From Streptomyces sp. NBC_00659 (GTDB lineage: Bacteria > Actinomycetota > Actinomycetes > Streptomycetales > Streptomycetaceae): a DNA stretch of 64,000 nt. Each line of letters starts with the position of its first letter. Positions within the stretch are counted from its first letter, which is position 1. Shown here in pieces: positions 42,944 through 51,088 of the stretch. The stretch lies in assembly GCF_036226925.1 (NCBI RefSeq), contig NZ_CP109031.1, positions 1,550,001-1,614,000 of the forward strand, given 5' to 3'. Made by a program: the position numbers and the translations under genes. The notes beneath the pieces were generated by a model. The model did no database searches, had not been told where the DNA came from, and worked only from the letters and a program-made list of their open reading frames with translations.

Positions 42944-43642
42944 GTTGGTCCCTTCACCTTGCGGAATGCGGTCGTACGGGAACTCCGGACAGTCCATTGC
43001 GCGAATGGACTGTCACACCGAGGAATGTCGTGCCGTCACCACTGCGCCCAGGACGCCGTTCCCGCACCACGTCCGGCAGGAGACACCCGGCCGTGGATGA
43101 CACCCCCGCCGTCGAGGCGTCCCCCGTTGGGGCGGCCGGCTCCGGAGCCCACGGAATCAGGGTCACGCTCGCGATCCCGGACACAGCCATCATGCTGCGA
43201 CCGGCACCGCTTTATCCACCCACAGCTTTTTGACCCAAGAACGGCATGCCTTATTGAACTTGCGCTGGTGAGCGGGCATTTGCCGTGGAGCGGGCCAGGA
43301 GACGCGTAGGGGCCCGTCCTGGCCACCGACCACGGAAGGCCGGTCATACACGTACACGCAAAGCGAACCTCAAGTCTCCCTCAAGTGATCACATTGTGAG
43401 ATCGTTCCGTCGCAAGATGACCACGAACTGGCACCACCATGACTACGCCAACACAGGGGCATGACACCCCCTGCGGATATCACCAACGGCACCGGACCAC
43501 GCCTGACCAGCCGTTCCACCAGCCGTTCCACCAGCCGAGATGGACCTGGACGCCGCACCTCGACGTCCCAGGTCCGAACCATGCACCGAGCACCACCGCA
43601 CACCACGACTCACGGGGGTCGGTAACACATGTGGAACTTACG
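42944..43642. promoter_or_regulatory. 699-bp divergent regulatory gap in the island
   Basis: No gene I can support lies between the Rieske oxygenase and XRE starts. The middle (about 43205-43260 and 43365-43430) is clearly more AT-rich than its surroundings, a likely promoter area for both directions. GTGATCAC at 43385-43392 is a perfect 8-bp palindrome. A 12-bp unit CCAGCCGTTCCA is repeated in tandem at about 43509-43540. Confidence 0.5.
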
Positions 43643-44491
43643 ATGAACGCGAAAGCACTGCGGGTGCTCCTGACAAAACGACGAGCCTCGGTGGCACCGG
43701 AAGCCCACGGGCTCAGGCGCCCCAGCGGCAAGGGCCGGCGCGCGGCCGGACTCGCCCAGCATCAAGTCGATCTCCTGCTCAACCGCGGCCCGGGAACCTA
43801 CCAGCGCCTTGAGTCGGGGAAGTACAGGAACCCTCCCGTCGACCTGCTGCACGACCTCGCTCGCCTCTTGGGCCTCTCCGAGCTGGAATGGATCACGCTG
43901 TGCCGTTACGCCGGCATCGGCGATCCACCCTGTCCTCTCACTCCACAGTCCGGCGAACAGGTTCCCCACCTCTGGAACGACGCCGTCAAGGGCATCTCCC
44001 ACGCGGCATGCGTCATGAGCGCCTCGTGGAACATCCTTGCCCACAACCAGCCGTTCGAAGACATCTTCCCTCCCGGGAAATGCCCCACGAACACGATGCA
44101 GTGGATGCTGTTCGACGGCCGGCATCTGCTCTCCAACTGGACCACCGCCTGGGCGCCACACCTCCTGTCCCTTCTGCGCGCCGACCTGGCCGCCCGCCCC
44201 GAGGACGAGGTTCTGCGCCGGCTCGAATCGGCCGTCATCGCGGACCCCACCGCTGGGCAGCTCTACGAATCGGCCGGCGTGGTCGTCCACCCCTATGAGG
44301 TGGAGCGCCCCCTGCTGCATGCCCGGCTCGGCCCGGGTTCGATCAACATGTGCGTGGCACAGCCCCTGTCGTCCCCCGGAGCACGTCTGTGCATCCTCAT
44401 CTTCACGCCCGTCGACCACTCCCCCGGCCCGGCTCCCAGAAGCCAGGAGTCGGCCATCTCCCTCATTGAGCAGGTGAAGGTACCCGCCTGA
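43643..44491 (+). CDS. XRE family regulator with MmyB-like ligand domain
   Basis: 282-aa regulator. The helix-turn-helix spans about residues 5-75 (LRVLLTKRRASVAPEAHGL ... GLAQHQVDLLLNRGPGTYQRLESGKY ... LLHDLARLLGLSELEW), and the rest is the MmyB-like domain (CVMSASWNILAHNQPFEDIFP ... NTMQWMLFD), which in this family binds a small hydrophobic ligand. It is the only regulator inside the island and so the presumed pathway-specific one. The ATG at 43643 has GGA upstream; a GTG at 43631 is also possible, and a longer His/Pro-rich reading to 43439 is not supported. A terminator hairpin follows. Confidence 0.88.
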   Translation: MNAKALRVLLTKRRASVAPEAHGLRRPSGKGRRAAGLAQHQVDLLLNRGPGTYQRLESGKYRNPPVDLLHDLARLLGLSELEWITLCRYAGIGDPPCPLTPQSGEQVPHLWNDAVKGISHAACVMSASWNILAHNQPFEDIFPPGKCPTNTMQWMLFDGRHLLSNWTTAWAPHLLSLLRADLAARPEDEVLRRLESAVIADPTAGQLYESAGVVVHPYEVERPLLHARLGPGSINMCVAQPLSSPGARLCILIFTPVDHSPGPAPRSQESAISLIEQVKVPA

Positions 44492-44837
44492 GAACGGCGG
44501 ACGACTTCGGCCAGGCGCGGCCATACGGTTCTCCCACCACCCGGGAACCGTATCGTCGCGCCTCCTTCTCATTCCTCCGTGAGGCAGCGAATAACCCAGC
44601 TGTCTTTTGGGAGTAAAAGACGGCAGTGGATAACACCGCACCAGCCACGTGATGATTACCGGGGTGAGCACGCCGTGCAGTCCCCGACTGGTCGGTGGTC
44701 CACCGTACGTCCTGCCGCAGTCGGTTCCGACGCAACGGCACCTCCATCGAACGGGAGTTGCGGCCACCCCTCTGTATCGGCAGCCCCGATGCAGTCCACC
44801 TATCGCCGCCGGCGTTTCCCTAACGGAGGGCTTACTG
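44492..44837. promoter_or_regulatory. Leader region of the main biosynthetic operon
   Basis: A 346-bp gap between the regulator and the first ATP-grasp gene. A perfect 9-bp hairpin (ATACGGTTC 44523-44531, GAACCGTAT 44545-44553) should terminate the regulator transcript. Further on, GTCTTTT (44602-44608) and AAAAGAC (44615-44621) form a dyad around six bases, a candidate operator for the operon, 217 bp before its first start codon. Confidence 0.55.
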
Positions 44838-46085
44838 ATGCGAACTTCCGCTGTCAAGAGCGTGCTGTTTGTCGGAGGGAAGCGGACCGAGGCACTCGAG
44901 GCAGCCCGGAACTCCGGTCTGCAGGTCATCTACGTGGGCCCCAAGACCGACATGACCGCACGGCATCACGAACTGGTCGACGCGGCGTTCCTCTTCCCTG
45001 AGTTCTCTCCCGAACTCGCCCTGCGTGCCGCCATCGCGCTGCGGGAACTCATTCCGTTCGACATCGCGTACACCGCCGGCGACCTGTACCTGGAGACGGC
45101 CGCACGGATCAATCATGAACTCGGCCTGAAATCGAATCCGCTGCGCACGGTCTCCGCCGTCAACGACAAGGCTCTTATGCGGGACATCCTGCGCGACACG
45201 GGCGTGCACCAGGTTGCGTCCGCGAAAATCCGCAATCGGCTCGACCTTGAGGAATTCGTCACGTCGAACGGCTTCCCGCTCATCCTCAAGCCCACTCGGG
45301 GCAGCGCGAGCGAAGACGTCCGCATCATCTCCGACGCCACCGAACTCGCCGACGTGGCCGCCGGGCTGGAGTCCGCCGGGAACGCTTCCTCCGACAGTGC
45401 GGCGCGCTGGGTGGCCGAGGAGTTCCTGGAAGGACGGGAATTCAGCGTCGAGACACACAGTGCCGCCGGTGAGCACCAGATCCTCGCCGTCACCGAGAAG
45501 TTCAAGACCGAGAGCTTCGTCGAGATCGGCCACGTGGTGCCTGCGCGGATCACCGCCGAGGAACACACCATGCTCACCGACGAGACGAAGGCCGTCCTGA
45601 CCGCCCTCGGCGTGGAGGAAGGGCCGGCCCACACCGAACTGATCCTCACGGCCAAAGGCCCCGGCCTCGTCGAGACACACACCCGTCCCGGGGGCGACGC
45701 GATCGTGGAACTGATCCGGATCGTGGCGGGATACGACATCCACGAGATGACCTTCTCCTGGCTGTCCGGAGAGCGCGCGGACGTGTCGCACAAGCCGCTG
45801 GCCGGGGGTGCGGCCATCTGGTTCCTCACGGCCGAGCAGGGCCGGGTGACGGCCGCCGGGGGCGAGGCGGAGGCCCGGACGTCCGAGGGAGTTCAGTTCG
45901 CCTCGCTCTCGGCGGCCGTGGGTGACGTGATCTCCGAGGTCCGCAGCTCCGCCGACCGGCACGGCGAAGCGCTCGCTGTCGGCGAGGACGCGGACAGCGC
46001 GCTGCGGAACGCACGGGAAGCCGTGGCCCGGTTCCTGGTCGAGGTCGAGCCGCTCAACCCCGCGGGAGACCCGGTTCAGGGCTGA
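44838..46085 (+). CDS. ATP-grasp ligase (first of three)
   Basis: 415-aa ATP-grasp protein, carboxylate-amine ligase type. The N-terminal Rossmann-like domain (VKSVLFVGGKRTEALEAARNSGLQVIYVG) is followed by ATP-grasp features: NDKALMRDILRDTGVH, the P-loop-like FPLILKPTRGSASEDVRII (Lys and glycine-rich loop), VAEEFLEGREFSVETH, and the Mg-binding HTELILTAKGPGLVETHTRPGGD. The C-terminal part resembles L-amino acid ligases of the BacD kind. It should join a carboxylate to an amine with ATP going to ADP. Strong GGAGGG before the ATG at 44838. First gene of the ten-gene plus-strand run. Confidence 0.9.
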   Translation: MRTSAVKSVLFVGGKRTEALEAARNSGLQVIYVGPKTDMTARHHELVDAAFLFPEFSPELALRAAIALRELIPFDIAYTAGDLYLETAARINHELGLKSNPLRTVSAVNDKALMRDILRDTGVHQVASAKIRNRLDLEEFVTSNGFPLILKPTRGSASEDVRIISDATELADVAAGLESAGNASSDSAARWVAEEFLEGREFSVETHSAAGEHQILAVTEKFKTESFVEIGHVVPARITAEEHTMLTDETKAVLTALGVEEGPAHTELILTAKGPGLVETHTRPGGDAIVELIRIVAGYDIHEMTFSWLSGERADVSHKPLAGGAAIWFLTAEQGRVTAAGGEAEARTSEGVQFASLSAAVGDVISEVRSSADRHGEALAVGEDADSALRNAREAVARFLVEVEPLNPAGDPVQG

Positions 46086-46170
46086 CACCAGGAGTGTCGG
46101 CCGGCCCCGCCCGAGTCCCGGCCGGCCTCATGACGTCCCTCCGACAGAAGAACCAAGGAAACGAGCAGAC

Positions 46171-47433
46171 ATGACGACGAACCCCACACCCGCCGGCGCG
46201 CCGACGCCCGAGAAGCCGCTCCTGCTCCTGGTGGGCAGCGGAGGCCGGACATGGCGCGAGTACGTGCTGCGGGCCATCGTGACCAAGTACCGGCTGCACC
46301 TCCTGTGCCCCGCGCCGCCCTCCTGGGAGAAGCCGTACATCGACGGGTACACCGTGGTCGACACGCTGGACGCCCCGGCGATGGCCGACATCGCCCGCGC
46401 GCGCACCGAGAGCTTCGCCGGCGTGCTGACCTATGAGGAAACGCGCGTCGAGTCCGCCGCCGAGCTGGCCACCGCGCTGGGGCTGCGGACCAGTCCGCGA
46501 GCGGCCGTGAACGCCTGCCGCGACAAGTACCTCGGCCGCCAGGCCCTCAAGGAGAGGGGCGTGCCGCAGGCCGAGTCCATCGCCGTCACCGATCTGGCGC
46601 AGGCCCAGGAAGCCGCCGAGCGGATCGGCTACCCCGTGGTGGTCAAGCCCCGTGCGCTCTCGGCCAGTTGCGGAGTGACCTTCGTGCCCGGGCCGCAGCA
46701 GCTGGAGGAGGCCTACCGGGAGGCGGGCAGGATCTGGTTCGACGAGGTACCTCGCTCCGAAGCGCCCATCCTCGTCGAGGAGTTCCTCGACGGGCCGGAG
46801 ATCAGCGTGGAGGCCCTCTGCCGCGACGGGCAGGTCACCGCTCTGTTCGTGGCGCGCAAGGAGCTCGGCTACGCCCCCGGCTTCGAGGAGGTCGGCCACA
46901 CCGTCCGGGCGGACGACCCGCTCCTGCACGACGAGACGCTGCTCAAGGTCCTTCAGGACGCCCACACCGCGGTGGGCCTCACCGACACCGTGACCCACAC
47001 CGAGCTCCGGCTGACCGCGGCCGGACCGAAGGTCGTGGAGATCAATGCCCGGATCGGCGGCGACCGGATCCCCTACCTGGGCGGACTCGTCACCGGGATG
47101 GAGATCGGGCTGGTGGCCGCGGACCTCGCCGCCGACGTGGTGCCGGACATCCCGCGGACCACCGGCTCGGCGACGGCCGGCGTCCGCTTCCTCTACCCGG
47201 AGCGGGACCTGAAGCTCGAGTCCATCGAGATCGACGAGGCCAAGCTGCCCGCGTCGATCCATGAAGTGACGCCCCTGGCGGACCCGGGCAGGGAGCTCTG
47301 GCTCCCGCCCGTGGACAACGCGCGCTCGCGCTACGCCCTGGTCATCGCCGTTGCCGAGACCGAGAAGGACTGCGCTGCCGCCCTGGACGAGGCGGCCGCG
47401 GCGGTGACGGCCACGGGCGTCCCGCTCTCCTGA
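46171..47433 (+). CDS. ATP-grasp ligase (second of three)
   Basis: 420-aa ATP-grasp protein with the L-amino acid ligase layout: LLLLVGSGGRTWREYVLRAI at the N-terminus, ACRDKYLGRQALKERGVPQAES, YPVVVKPRALSASCGVTFV, ILVEEFLDGPEISVEALCRDG, and the metal site HTELRLTAAGPKVVEINARIGGDRIPYL. It resembles BacD/Lal-type dipeptide synthetases more than the first paralogue does. Likely it condenses two amino acids or an amino acid with a deazaguanine acid; the substrate is not readable from sequence. Operon member, 85 bp after the first ligase and 54 bp before queC; a GGCCGGCC-based hairpin sits in the former gap. Confidence 0.9.
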   Translation: MTTNPTPAGAPTPEKPLLLLVGSGGRTWREYVLRAIVTKYRLHLLCPAPPSWEKPYIDGYTVVDTLDAPAMADIARARTESFAGVLTYEETRVESAAELATALGLRTSPRAAVNACRDKYLGRQALKERGVPQAESIAVTDLAQAQEAAERIGYPVVVKPRALSASCGVTFVPGPQQLEEAYREAGRIWFDEVPRSEAPILVEEFLDGPEISVEALCRDGQVTALFVARKELGYAPGFEEVGHTVRADDPLLHDETLLKVLQDAHTAVGLTDTVTHTELRLTAAGPKVVEINARIGGDRIPYLGGLVTGMEIGLVAADLAADVVPDIPRTTGSATAGVRFLYPERDLKLESIEIDEAKLPASIHEVTPLADPGRELWLPPVDNARSRYALVIAVAETEKDCAAALDEAAAAVTATGVPLS

Positions 47434-47487
47434 CACCAGAGAGCAGCAGTTCTCACCACCCACCATCGAATCCTGGGGGAAAGCACA

Positions 47488-48168
47488 GTGCCGAGAATCA
47501 TCGCCATCGTGTCCGGTGGCATGGATTCCGTGACCATGGCTCACCAGCTCAAGGAGCAGGGCAACGATGTCCACCTGCTGTCGGTCGACTACGGCCAGCG
47601 CCACCGCAAGGAGCACGACTTCGCCGCGGCTGCGGCCGAGCGGCTCGGAGCGGCGCACCAGATCGCGGACCTGAGCGCCGTTGGGGCCATGTTCCGCGGC
47701 TCCTCGCTCACCGACCCCACGGTCGATGTGCCCGAGCAGACCTGGGACGGGTACGGCGAGAGCCCCAACATCGTGCCGAACCGCAACGCGCTGCTGCTCG
47801 CCGTCGCCTTCGCGATCGCGGTCGTGGAGAAGGCCGAAGCGGTGGCGATCGGCATCATGGCCGGCGACGCCACGTCGGTCCCCGACAGCACCCCCGCCTT
47901 CCTCGACTCCTTCATCGCCATGGAGCGACTCGCGACCAAGGGGTACGCACATCCCGAACTCGACCTGCTCGCTCCGCTGGCGGGGCTGCAGAAGAGCGAT
48001 GTCGTCCTGCTCGGCGAACAGCTCCGCGTCCCGTGGACCCGGACGTGGACGTGTCTGCGCGGCGAAGAGGCGCACTGCGGCCGCTGCGCGGCCTGCTGGG
48101 AGCGCCAGGAAGCCTTCACCGACGCCGGAGTCGACGACCCGACCACCTACCAAGGGAACAGAGGATGA
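47488..48168 (+). CDS. queC: 7-cyano-7-deazaguanine synthase QueC
   Basis: 226-aa enzyme converting 7-carboxy-7-deazaguanine to preQ0 with ATP and ammonia. The PP-loop SGGMDS is near residue 9, VDYGQRHRKEHDFAAAAA follows, PNRNALLLAVAFAIA is typical of QueC, and the zinc site CLRGEEAHCGRCAACWERQEAF has the expected four cysteines (C-x7-C-x2-C-x2-C). The start is GTG. Its stop overlaps the queD start (ATGA). In Streptomyces preQ0 genes of this kind usually serve pyrrolopyrimidine antibiotics. Confidence 0.96.
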   Translation: MPRIIAIVSGGMDSVTMAHQLKEQGNDVHLLSVDYGQRHRKEHDFAAAAAERLGAAHQIADLSAVGAMFRGSSLTDPTVDVPEQTWDGYGESPNIVPNRNALLLAVAFAIAVVEKAEAVAIGIMAGDATSVPDSTPAFLDSFIAMERLATKGYAHPELDLLAPLAGLQKSDVVLLGEQLRVPWTRTWTCLRGEEAHCGRCAACWERQEAFTDAGVDDPTTYQGNRG

Positions 48169-48530
48169 CTCTCCGTATCACCAAGCAGTTCGCCTTCTCG
48201 GCCAGCCACCAGCTGGACGGCCTGCCCGACGGACACCAGTGCGGTCGCCTGCACGGCCACAACTACCAGGTGGAGATCGAGCTGAGCGCCCAGCGGGACC
48301 AGCTCACTGCACCCGGATTCGTGCGCGACTACGGCGATCTGTCCGGATTCAAAGGGTGGATGGACGAATTCCTCGACCACCGGCACCTGAACGACGTGGT
48401 GAAGGAACAGAATCCGTCGGCCGAGAATCTCGCCGTGTGGATCTACGAGCAGTGGTACACGGTCTATCCGGAACTCACAGCCGTACGCGTCTCCGAGACG
48501 CCGAAGACCTGGGCCGAATACCGTCCCTGA
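48165..48530 (+). CDS. queD: 6-carboxy-5,6,7,8-tetrahydropterin synthase QueD
   Basis: 121-aa enzyme of the PTPS fold, second step of preQ0 formation (dihydroneopterin triphosphate to 6-carboxytetrahydropterin). Zinc ligands are His in FSASHQL and the pair in RLHGHNY; the catalytic Cys is in HQCGRLHGHN, and the conserved DYGDLSGFKGWMDEFLDHRHLND and PSAENLAVWI motifs are intact. The ATG at 48165 overlaps the queC stop by ATGA, so the two are translationally coupled. Confidence 0.96.
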   Translation: MTLRITKQFAFSASHQLDGLPDGHQCGRLHGHNYQVEIELSAQRDQLTAPGFVRDYGDLSGFKGWMDEFLDHRHLNDVVKEQNPSAENLAVWIYEQWYTVYPELTAVRVSETPKTWAEYRP

Positions 48531-48606
48531 TTCTCCATCGCGCACGTCACCTGCAACAGAATTCAGTGAAGGGGGTGGTGCCTTGTGGAACCGGAGCTTG
48601 TAGTCA

Positions 48607-49305
48607 ATGAGATCTTCGGCCCCACCTAGCGCCTTTCAAGGCGAAGGGCGCTCGATCGGCCGTCGATGTGCATTTGTGCGACTGGGCGGCTGCAATCTCT
48701 CCTGCCGGTGGTGCGACACTCCGTACACCTGGGACTGGACAGGATCCAGTGACACGGGAATCAAGTTCGACCCCAAGAAAGAACTCCACCGGATGCCGGT
48801 CGGCACGGTCGCGGAGAAACTGCTCGCCTACGGTGTCGAGCTGGTCGTCATTTCCGGCGGAGAGCCTCTCAACCAGCAGAATCGACTCGTTCCGCTCGTC
48901 GATGAACTGATGCGGCACGGCGTCGAGATCGAGATCGAGACCAATGGCACGCGGGTTCCCGACGAGCGTCTGATCGAAGCCGGCGTACGTTTCAACGTCT
49001 CCCCGAAGCTTTCGCACGCGGGAGATCCTGTCGAACAGCGCATCGTTCCCGATGCCCTGCGGAGCCTGGCCCGGCTTCCCTCCAGCACATTCAAGTTCGT
49101 CTGCCGGGAATTGGCCGACCTCGACGAAGTGGCCGAAGTGGCGGACGCGTTCGGCATCACCTCGGTCTGGATCATGCCGGAGGGGCAGACCGGCGAAGAG
49201 GTAAACGGCCACATGCAAAAGCTGGTGTCCACCGTCATCGACCGTGGCTGGAACACCACAACCAGGCTGCACACTCTGGTCTGGGGACAGAAGAGGGGTG
49301 TCTGA
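48607..49305 (+). CDS. queE: 7-carboxy-7-deazaguanine synthase QueE (start region frame-broken)
   Basis: Radical SAM enzyme converting 6-carboxytetrahydropterin to 7-carboxy-7-deazaguanine. The open frame (232 aa) has FQGEGRSIGRRCAFVRLGG, the cluster motif CNLSCRWC (C-x3-C-x2-C), WCDTPYTWDW, and ISGGEPLNQ. The conserved beginning is in another frame: a GTG at 48585 behind a good ribosome site (AAGGGGGTGG) encodes MEPELVVNEIFGPT, then stops at TAG 48627-48629; dropping one base there joins it to AFQGEGRS. Either there is a +1 frameshift (mutation, sequencing error or recoding), or translation starts at the ATG at 48607 and the enzyme lacks its first strand. Two bases separate it from folE. Confidence 0.9.
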   Translation: MRSSAPPSAFQGEGRSIGRRCAFVRLGGCNLSCRWCDTPYTWDWTGSSDTGIKFDPKKELHRMPVGTVAEKLLAYGVELVVISGGEPLNQQNRLVPLVDELMRHGVEIEIETNGTRVPDERLIEAGVRFNVSPKLSHAGDPVEQRIVPDALRSLARLPSSTFKFVCRELADLDEVAEVADAFGITSVWIMPEGQTGEEVNGHMQKLVSTVIDRGWNTTTRLHTLVWGQKRGV

Positions 49306-49307
49306 GG

Positions 49308-49913
49308 GTGCTCGACAAGATGATCGAGGATGAAATCCTTACCGTCCGTCCCGGTATCGCCGAAGAGGCCGTGCCGGATCCGCTCGAGGGCCTGGCCCGG
49401 GCACTTCTCACGGAGATAGGTGAAGACCCGGACCGCGAGGGTCTCCGGGACACGCCGGCACGCTACGCGCGTTGGTGGCGCGAGTTCACCAACTACGACC
49501 CCGGCACCATCGACACGCTCTTCGAGACGACGTCCTCGGGGCAGATGGTGGTGGTCTCGGACATCAAGGTGTGGTCGCTGTGCGAGCACCACCTGCTGCC
49601 CTTCAACTGCTCGCTGACCATTGCCTATCGCTCCGCCAAACAGCTGCTCGGGCTGTCGAAGTTCGCCCGGATCGCTCATCAGCACGCCCACCGGCTGCAG
49701 GTCCAGGAGCGTCTGGTGTCGGGCATCGCGGAAGACGTCATGCGCATCACCGAAGCACCGGACGTCGCCGTCATCGGCCAGGGCGAGCACCTGTGCATGA
49801 CCATGCGTGGGATCAAGACCGTCGGCCTGATGACCTCCACCTCGTTCCACGGGGTGTTCGCCGAGGACAGCTCCGCCCGGTCCGAGCTGCTGTCCCTCGC
49901 GCGCGGGGTCTGA
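49308..49913 (+). CDS. folE: GTP cyclohydrolase I
   Basis: 201-aa GTP cyclohydrolase I, giving dihydroneopterin triphosphate from GTP, the entry step for preQ0. Zinc and catalytic motifs are CEHHLLPF, HQHAHRLQVQERL and GEHLCMTMRGIKT. A cluster-borne copy beside queC/D/E points to a dedicated precursor supply rather than folate synthesis. The GTG at 49308 follows the queE stop by two bases; TGAGG serves as a weak ribosome site, so coupling is likely. Confidence 0.95.
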   Translation: MLDKMIEDEILTVRPGIAEEAVPDPLEGLARALLTEIGEDPDREGLRDTPARYARWWREFTNYDPGTIDTLFETTSSGQMVVVSDIKVWSLCEHHLLPFNCSLTIAYRSAKQLLGLSKFARIAHQHAHRLQVQERLVSGIAEDVMRITEAPDVAVIGQGEHLCMTMRGIKTVGLMTSTSFHGVFAEDSSARSELLSLARGV

Positions 49914-50021
49914 AGTCCCGGCAGTGATCGGGCCGCCGTGGGATTCCCGGGCCCGGTCGGTTCCCGCGGACGGCCTGCGCAACGTCAGTTCGTCGTCGCG
50001 TCAAGAGAGTGGAACACCTTC

Positions 50022-51038
50022 ATGTCAGACACGTTTCCTGTGATCGACCTCCGGGACGCCGAACGCGGCCCTGAGGCACGGGCCGAGTTCCTGGACCGTC
50101 TACGACGGGCCGTCCACGACATCGGCTTCTTCCAGCTGGTCGGGCACGGCGTGACCGGTGCGGCCGAACTGCTGGACCTGTCCCGGGAGTTCTTCGCGCT
50201 GCCGGATCAGGAGCGCCGCGAGCTGGACATCCTCAACTCCCCTCATTTCCGCGGCTACTCCGAGCTCGGCCGGGAACGGACACGCGGTGTGCCCGATCAG
50301 CGCCAACAGCTCGACATCGGGCCCGAACGGCCCGGCGGACGCCCGGCCCCGGGTGAGCCGGCGTATCGCTGGCTGGTCGGCCCCAACCAGTGGCCGGCCG
50401 GCCTGCCGGGCCTGCGGCCCGCCGTCATCGACTGGATGGACCAGCTGACGGGCGTCTCCCACCGACTGCTCAACCTCATTCTCGAGTCGCTGGAGACGTC
50501 TGCGGACTTCCTGGACACGGTCGTCGATCCCGATCCACAGGTCCACTTCAAGCTGCTGCACTACCCGGGTCCCGCCGAGTCGGTGGACATCGACCCCTCG
50601 GACCAGGGAGCGGGCATCCACAAGGATCTCGGGCTGCTCACCCTGCTGGTCCAGGACGATGTGGGCGGGCTCCAAGTGGCCGTCGAGGACGACCACTTCG
50701 TGGACGTGCCGGTGGTCCCGGACGCGTTCGTGGTGAACCTCGGCGAACTCCTCGAGGTCGCCACGCGCGGCTATCTCAGGGCCACCGTCCACCGGGTCGT
50801 CCGCCCGGCGCCGGGGGTCGACCGGTACTCCATGCCGTTCTTCTACAGCCCTCGCCTCGAAGCGTCGATGCGGCCGCTCCCGAGCCGCCACGTCAGCGAG
50901 GCGGGCGGTGTGGTCGTCGACCCGGACAATCCGCTGTTCGCCTGCTACGGCGACAACGTGATGAAGGGCCTGACCCGGGGGTTCCCGGAACTGATCGCCC
51001 GCCACCACCCCGAGCTGCTGACCGCGGCCGGCCAGTGA
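50022..51038 (+). CDS. Isopenicillin N synthase family Fe(II)/2-oxoglutarate oxygenase
   Basis: 338-aa oxygenase of the IPNS/DIOX family: FPVIDLRDAERG at the start, GFFQLVGHGV, iron ligands His and Asp in GAGIHKDLGLLTLLVQDDVGGLQV, distal His in TVHRVVRP, and the 2OG-binding Arg-x-Ser in DRYSMPFFYSP. Expected to hydroxylate, desaturate or cyclise a small substrate, such as an amino acid or peptide. Homology starts at the ATG at 50022. In the operon between folE and the third ATP-grasp ligase. Confidence 0.92.
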   Translation: MSDTFPVIDLRDAERGPEARAEFLDRLRRAVHDIGFFQLVGHGVTGAAELLDLSREFFALPDQERRELDILNSPHFRGYSELGRERTRGVPDQRQQLDIGPERPGGRPAPGEPAYRWLVGPNQWPAGLPGLRPAVIDWMDQLTGVSHRLLNLILESLETSADFLDTVVDPDPQVHFKLLHYPGPAESVDIDPSDQGAGIHKDLGLLTLLVQDDVGGLQVAVEDDHFVDVPVVPDAFVVNLGELLEVATRGYLRATVHRVVRPAPGVDRYSMPFFYSPRLEASMRPLPSRHVSEAGGVVVDPDNPLFACYGDNVMKGLTRGFPELIARHHPELLTAAGQ

Positions 51039-51088
51039 GGGTCGGACGGACCACGCCCCGGCAGCACTCTCCCGAAGGAGCAAAGCAG

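Noticed and set aside
47488..49913. A Dpd-type DNA 7-deazaguanine modification or queuosine tRNA pathway
   Set aside because: The folE/queD/queE/queC set is shared by these systems, but no DpdA/Tgt-like transglycosylase, QueF, QueA or Dpd helicase/nuclease is present; neighbours are ligases, oxygenases and exporters.
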